Assembly: GCA_023522315.1 (NCBI GenBank) | Contig: JAHCSU010000419.1 | Location: 1 to 64,000, forward strand | Reading direction: 5' to 3' | Origin: Nostoc sp. CCCryo 231-06 | GTDB taxonomy: Bacteria > Cyanobacteriota > Cyanobacteriia > Cyanobacteriales > Nostocaceae | Length of the DNA: 64,000 bases | Shown here: positions 61,995-64,000 of the stretch, in pieces | Layout: each line of letters begins with the position of its first letter | How positions within the stretch are numbered: position 1 is the stretch's first letter | Program-made: the position numbers and the translations under genes | The notes under the pieces: model-generated | Told to the model about the DNA's origin: nothing | The model's input: the letters and a program-made list of their open reading frames with translations, nothing else | The model's database searches: none

Positions 61995-64000
61995 TCAGCT
62001 GTGGATAGCATAACCATTTAGCTTTGCTGTTTCTTCTTCAGTTAATTCCTCTAATTCTTCTATAAGTATGTCTTCAATAACCAAGGCTAACTCAGCTACA
62101 GTTGGCGCTTCAAAGATATGACGCAGGGATATTACGACCTGAAAATCTTTACGAATCTGGGAAACCAGTTGAGTTGCTATTAAGGAGTGTCCACCTAAAT
62201 CAAAAAAATTATCATCAACACCGATTTTCTCAACCCCCAATAACTCCTGCCAAATTTTTGCTATCTTTTGTTCAATTTCAGACTGCGGCGGCTGAAAAGT
62301 TTTTGTTAATTCTGGACGCAGGTTTTCAGGTACAGGTAAAGCACGACGATCTACTTTGCCATTGGCTGTCAAAGGTAAAGCGTCTAGCACTACAAAGACA
62401 GAAGGAAGCATATATTCGGGCAGTTTTTCTTTGAGAAATCTCCGTAGTTCATTTATAGAAGGGGTAGTATTCTCATGATTAACTAGATATGCAACTAGAC
62501 GACAGTCATTTGGTATATCTTCCCTTGCTACTACTACCGTTTCTCGTACCTGTGGATGTTGCTCTAATAAAGCTTCAATTTCTCCCAATTCAATTCGGAA
62601 ACCACGAATTTTTACTTGATGGTCGATGCGACCAATGTACTCTATTTCTCCACTGGGAAGATAGCGAGCTAAATCCCCTGTTTTGTATAGACGTGCTGCT
62701 GGTTTATCACTAAAAGGATTGGGAGTAAATTTTTCTGCTGTCAAGTCGGGACGGTTGAAATAGCCTCGTGCTAGTTGCTCACCACCTATATATATTTCGC
62801 CTAGTACACCCACAGGAACAGGCTGCTTACTTGCATCTAGTATATGTATTTGTGTATTAGCAATTGGACGACCGATTAATACGGATGCTGACAAGGGTAG
62901 TTGTGGAGTAATACTGTAACAAGTGACATCCGCAGACACCTCCGATGAACCGTAAAGATTTAACAAGGTACTATCTGGCAAACTCTGCCGAAATTGCACA
63001 AGCAAGTCAGTAAACAGTGCTTCACCACTGCTAATCCATAACTTTAACTTGGGTAGCTGCAACTGTAAGACATCGTATGTATCTAACAGTATACGTAGTA
63101 ATGAAGGAACAAGTACTAACCGTGTCACCTTGCTGTGGGCAAGATTAGTTACAAACTGTTGTGGGTCTTTGACAACTTGATCGGGCACAATTACTGTGGT
63201 TATTCCTTGAAGTAAAGGTCCAAAGATTTCCCATACTGAATCCACAAAGTTTAGGGATGTTTTCTGGCAACAAATTTCTTCTTCTAGAAAAGGATAATTC
63301 TGCCACATCCATTGGAAACGATTGATAGCACATTTGTGCAAACCAAGAACTCCCTTCGGTTTACCTGTAGAACCAGAGGTGTAAATTACATAGGCTAAAT
63401 CTTGTGGGTTCGCATTACTGACTATATTTTCTGGGCTGTAATCAGTAAACGCTGTATTGTCAGTGTCGATACATACTAGTTTTGCCGAATGTGGTGGTAA
63501 GTCATTAACTAAATGAGCTTGCGCTAATAATACCGATACCTGAGAATCTGCTAAGGCAAAAGCCAAGCGTTCTTTAGGATAGGCTGGATCTAGGGGCATA
63601 TAAGCACCCCCTGCCTTCATAATGGCTAGCAATCCTACTACCATTTCAATAGAACGCTCTACACAGATACCAACAATAACATCTGGTTTTACGCCTAGCT
63701 GGTGCAAGTAATGTGCCAGCTGATTTGCTCGGTTGTTTAACTCTCTATAAGTTAATTGTCGATTTTCAAAGATAACAGCAATATCAGACGGCGTTTTCTC
63801 TACCTGTGCTTCAAATAGTTGATGAATGCACTTATCTTGTGGATAGTCTGTCTTGGTATTATTCCACTCAACTAATAACTGTTGTATTTCAGATGGGGCT
63901 AGTAGTTGCAAGTCTGATATGCGCTGTTGGGGATCGCTAACTATTCTTTCCAGTAGAGTCTGGAAATGTCCCAGCATCTGAGTAACCGTATCTGCCTTAA
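61995..64000 (-). CDS. NRPS module (C)-A-T, 5' end outside window; beta-alanine-like A domain
   Basis: The reading frame is open to the right edge (KADTVTQ precedes the first internal Met), so the gene begins beyond the window. The visible part starts at the very end of a C domain (MLGHFQTLLERIV). The A domain has YTSGSTGKPKG. Specificity residues read V-D-W-V-I-S-L-A-D-K, identical to the beta-alanine signature I recall from bleomycin synthetase studies. The T domain has LGGHSLIATQLVSQ near the C-terminus, and there is no TE. The flanking sequence of the A domain (CCQKT...NFVDSVWEIFGPLLQG) is close to that of the terminal module at 9-13 kb, so the two A domains are related copies. Confidence 0.93.
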   Translation of the reverse strand, partial: KADTVTQMLGHFQTLLERIVSDPQQRISDLQLLAPSEIQQLLVEWNNTKTDYPQDKCIHQLFEAQVEKTPSDIAVIFENRQLTYRELNNRANQLAHYLHQLGVKPDVIVGICVERSIEMVVGLLAIMKAGGAYMPLDPAYPKERLAFALADSQVSVLLAQAHLVNDLPPHSAKLVCIDTDNTAFTDYSPENIVSNANPQDLAYVIYTSGSTGKPKGVLGLHKCAINRFQWMWQNYPFLEEEICCQKTSLNFVDSVWEIFGPLLQGITTVIVPDQVVKDPQQFVTNLAHSKVTRLVLVPSLLRILLDTYDVLQLQLPKLKLWISSGEALFTDLLVQFRQSLPDSTLLNLYGSSEVSADVTCYSITPQLPLSASVLIGRPIANTQIHILDASKQPVPVGVLGEIYIGGEQLARGYFNRPDLTAEKFTPNPFSDKPAARLYKTGDLARYLPSGEIEYIGRIDHQVKIRGFRIELGEIEALLEQHPQVRETVVVAREDIPNDCRLVAYLVNHENTTPSINELRRFLKEKLPEYMLPSVFVVLDALPLTANGKVDRRALPVPENLRPELTKTFQPPQSEIEQKIAKIWQELLGVEKIGVDDNFFDLGGHSLIATQLVSQIRKDFQVVISLRHIFEAPTVAELALVIEDILIEELEELTEEETAKLNGYAIHS

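Noticed and set aside
59607-62017. Fatty acid beta-oxidation operon (acyl-CoA dehydrogenase and 3-hydroxyacyl-CoA dehydrogenase).
   Set aside because: The interposed ACP and adjacent FkbH identify the glyceryl-ACP extender pathway; thiolase and enoyl-CoA hydratase are missing.
1-64000. tRNA, rRNA or riboswitch genes.
   Set aside because: I found no cloverleaf, rRNA-like block or recognisable riboswitch core in the intergenic regions.

Overview
This window is one long biosynthetic region from a filamentous, probably Nostocales-type cyanobacterium. The evidence is the scattered GCGATCGC (HIP1) octamers, the moderate-to-low GC content, short interspersed repeats of Nostoc type, a TonB receptor with an N-terminal AMIN domain, and PKS/NRPS domains of cyanobacterial style. 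From about 2.7 kb to the right edge every recognisable gene lies on the minus strand, so the cluster reads right to left and continues beyond base 64000.

Left edge (1-2.7 kb): an IS4-family transposase, open at the window edge, sits against the 3' part of a Tn3-family transposase and that transposon's right terminal inverted repeat. The repeat ends directly on the first 13 codons of a second TonB-receptor gene, whose promoter-leader region matches that of the intact receptor at 43-46 kb. A siderophore-receptor paralogue has therefore been cut by transposition. Next come accessory genes: two short-chain dehydrogenases (one lacks the catalytic Tyr), a MATE exporter, a sucrase/ferredoxin-like protein, a P450 and a collapsed P450 duplicate.

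Core (9-64 kb), in transcription order: a partial C-A-T module (A code VDWVISLADK, beta-alanine-like); a four-gene FkbK/J/I/H-type set for a hydroxymalonyl-ACP-like extender; a fused condensation/TauD-type hydroxylase; a 3198-aa NRPS (interface-like C, then A domains reading as Asn/Asp, Ser and Gly); a TonB receptor and a periplasmic siderophore-binding protein; a PKS module with a C-terminal epimerase-like domain; a stand-alone C domain; a JmjC/cupin hydroxylase; a diaminobutyrate aminotransferase; a half-C-A-T module (Dab-like); a docking-C-A-T module (Thr); a group II decarboxylase like PanP (aspartate to beta-alanine); two PKS modules; a methyltransferase; a final C-A-T-TE module (beta-alanine-like) whose thioesterase has Cys in place of Ser; and the P450.

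Function by inference: a hybrid PKS/NRPS peptide siderophore, probably built around beta-hydroxylated Asn/Asp and related to the cyanochelin type of cyanobacterial beta-hydroxyaspartate siderophores. The region carries its own uptake genes (receptor, binding protein), a candidate exporter (MATE), and its own supply of beta-alanine, 2,4-diaminobutyrate and an oxygenated extender unit. The unusual points are a hydroxylase fused to the C domain that should serve the following interface-A-T module, a junction in which three successive condensation-type domains all lack an intact HHxxxDG motif, a Cys thioesterase, a PKS module with a ruined KR cofactor site, and the transposon-disrupted second receptor. 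A-domain codes were read by eye by alignment to GrsA positions and remembered signatures; no search was run.
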